64,000 bases of DNA from Trichomonas vaginalis G3. Its lineage: Eukaryota > Parabasalia > Trichomonadida > Trichomonadidae. Shown here in pieces: positions 63,362 to 64,000 of the stretch. Location: positions 23,141,896-23,205,895 of the forward strand of contig NC_067206.1 in the NCBI RefSeq assembly GCF_026262505.1, read 5' to 3'. Position numbers and translations under genes: made by a program. The stretch's first letter is position 1. Each line of letters begins with the position of its first letter. Under the pieces are notes generated by a model that had not been told where the DNA came from, did no database searches, and was given only the letters and a program-made list of their open reading frames with translations.

Positions 63362-63913
63362 ATGTCAACAACAGAGAACACAACAACTGCTATCGTTCAT
63401 GAAGCCATAAATGAAGAATACGAGTGGGTTCAGTTTAACAAACAACTCCGTCTCATTCGTTCGGTCAAAGACGATATGTACCAAATGCAAAGTATTTTGA
63501 CAGCATGTTTTGCTCCAGACACTAAACACGCAGACGACTGGTTCAAAAACCAAAGCACACAAGAACTTTTGAGTGAAATTTCTCTAGACCGACTTTTTTC
63601 GGTCTTGCATAAAACACATGAAAATCGTAAAAATTTGCCAATAAATTTAAGAGGTTATTATGTTCATAGACTTTTAGTAAATGCAGTTGCAATGTGGGCT
63701 TCTCCTCGTTATGCATGGCATGTTTACAGACTTCTTGACGAAATTCATAGACAAGAACGTGGAGAGATGGAAAAGAAACTTCAAGCAAAAGATGAAGTCA
63801 TTGAATCCAAAGACAAAAGCATACAGAAAAGAATACCACGTTCGGTACCAAAAGGAAAGGAAAAGAGTTATAAGTATATGATATATACTGAAGAGTTGGA
63901 GAAAGGAAGATAA
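63362..63913 (+). CDS. Polinton 2 KilA-N/BRO-like protein (start chosen at 63362)
   Basis: The central part INLRGYYVHRLLVNAVAMWA, followed by SPRYAWHVYRLLDEI (about residues 100-135), matches the end of KilA-N or MSV199-type DNA-binding domains found in large DNA viruses and their relatives. A coiled-coil stretch with EKKLQAKDEVIESKDKS follows, as is common in BRO proteins. The ATG at 63362 follows the shared TTTTGTATGTAAGGA motif and is preferred over 63344. Role unknown; likely DNA binding. Confidence 0.6.
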   Translation: MSTTENTTTAIVHEAINEEYEWVQFNKQLRLIRSVKDDMYQMQSILTACFAPDTKHADDWFKNQSTQELLSEISLDRLFSVLHKTHENRKNLPINLRGYYVHRLLVNAVAMWASPRYAWHVYRLLDEIHRQERGEMEKKLQAKDEVIESKDKSIQKRIPRSVPKGKEKSYKYMIYTEELEKGR

Positions 63914-64000
63914 GAGATATGGTTATGTTGCATTTAGTCAGAAGAAACAACAAAAGCTTTTATGACCTTGCTAAGATTTACAAATCTGACAGAAACTGGT

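Larger units (their letters stand above)
51650..64000. mobile_element. Polinton/Maverick element 2 (right end outside window)
   Basis: Compact gene block with Polinton hallmarks: packaging ATPase, capsid-protein candidates, fibre-like proteins, rve integrase and a KilA-N-like protein. The polymerase gene is not in the window and presumably lies beyond the right edge. Several genes abut as TAAATG. The integrase and most small genes look whole; the ATPase and fibre parts look broken, with a few breaks in all. It is moderately young. The left edge near 51650 is approximate. An imperfect palindrome around GGGTATGGTGGC at 51675-51725 lies near it. Confidence 0.85.

Overview
The window is AT-rich, intron-poor eukaryotic DNA, most likely from a parabasalid (trichomonad) genome. 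The evidence is two unrelated Polinton/Maverick elements, an ankyrin protein of the DUF3447-like trichomonad type, several DNA transposon families nested in each other, and small compact host genes. In the two ribosomal protein genes the stop codon lies inside TAAA, the polyadenylation signal known from Trichomonas. The expected Trichomonas vaginalis initiator motif is not obvious upstream of the host genes, so the genus is left open.

Layout. 1 to about 7400: inner or right part of a Polinton (integrase, protein-primed DNA polymerase B). 7767-8027: eS27. 8300-8600: decayed hairpin array. 8800-11757: broken armadillo/HEAT-like host gene. 12213-13367: Cdc20/Cdh1-type APC/C co-activator. 13582-24610: an integrase-bearing inverted-repeat transposon. 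It carries a tandem hairpin array and is itself split by an 8.1 kb element (16101-24250) that holds a pogo-like transposase and a 4.2 kb array of 21-bp units. 24611-28177: ankyrin gene whose repeats are separated by 37-bp minisatellite arrays, partly in an exact 810-bp tandem duplication. 28426-28497: tRNA-Ala-like sequence. 29742-29930: eS30. 30239-30784: cluster of miniature inverted-repeat elements. 30854-32287: Notchless (NLE1/Rsa4).

32579-46361 is dominated by two copies of one 4.77 kb transposon in opposite orientation, each with a clean 8-bp target duplication. The left copy received two related integrase-type elements, and the right copy sits inside a foldback element. 46742-48032 is a decayed importin-beta-family gene; 48232-48999 is a small protein with a Cys-rich tail. 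49266-51580 holds an inverted-repeat element and a broken MULE transposase. From about 51650 to the right edge lies a second, different Polinton (packaging ATPase, capsid candidates, phage-like fibre module, integrase, KilA-N-like protein).

The most unusual observation is a family of hairpin arrays: four different near-perfect palindromes in a fixed cyclic order. It recurs at four loci, three of them inside inverted-repeat transposons (two of these carry an integrase gene). Stem sequences differ between loci while pairing is kept. Host genes present serve translation (eS27, eS30), 60S assembly (NLE1), cell-cycle ubiquitination (Cdc20/Cdh1) and nuclear transport (decayed importin). They show no operon-like relation; the window is mainly a transposon graveyard between housekeeping genes.
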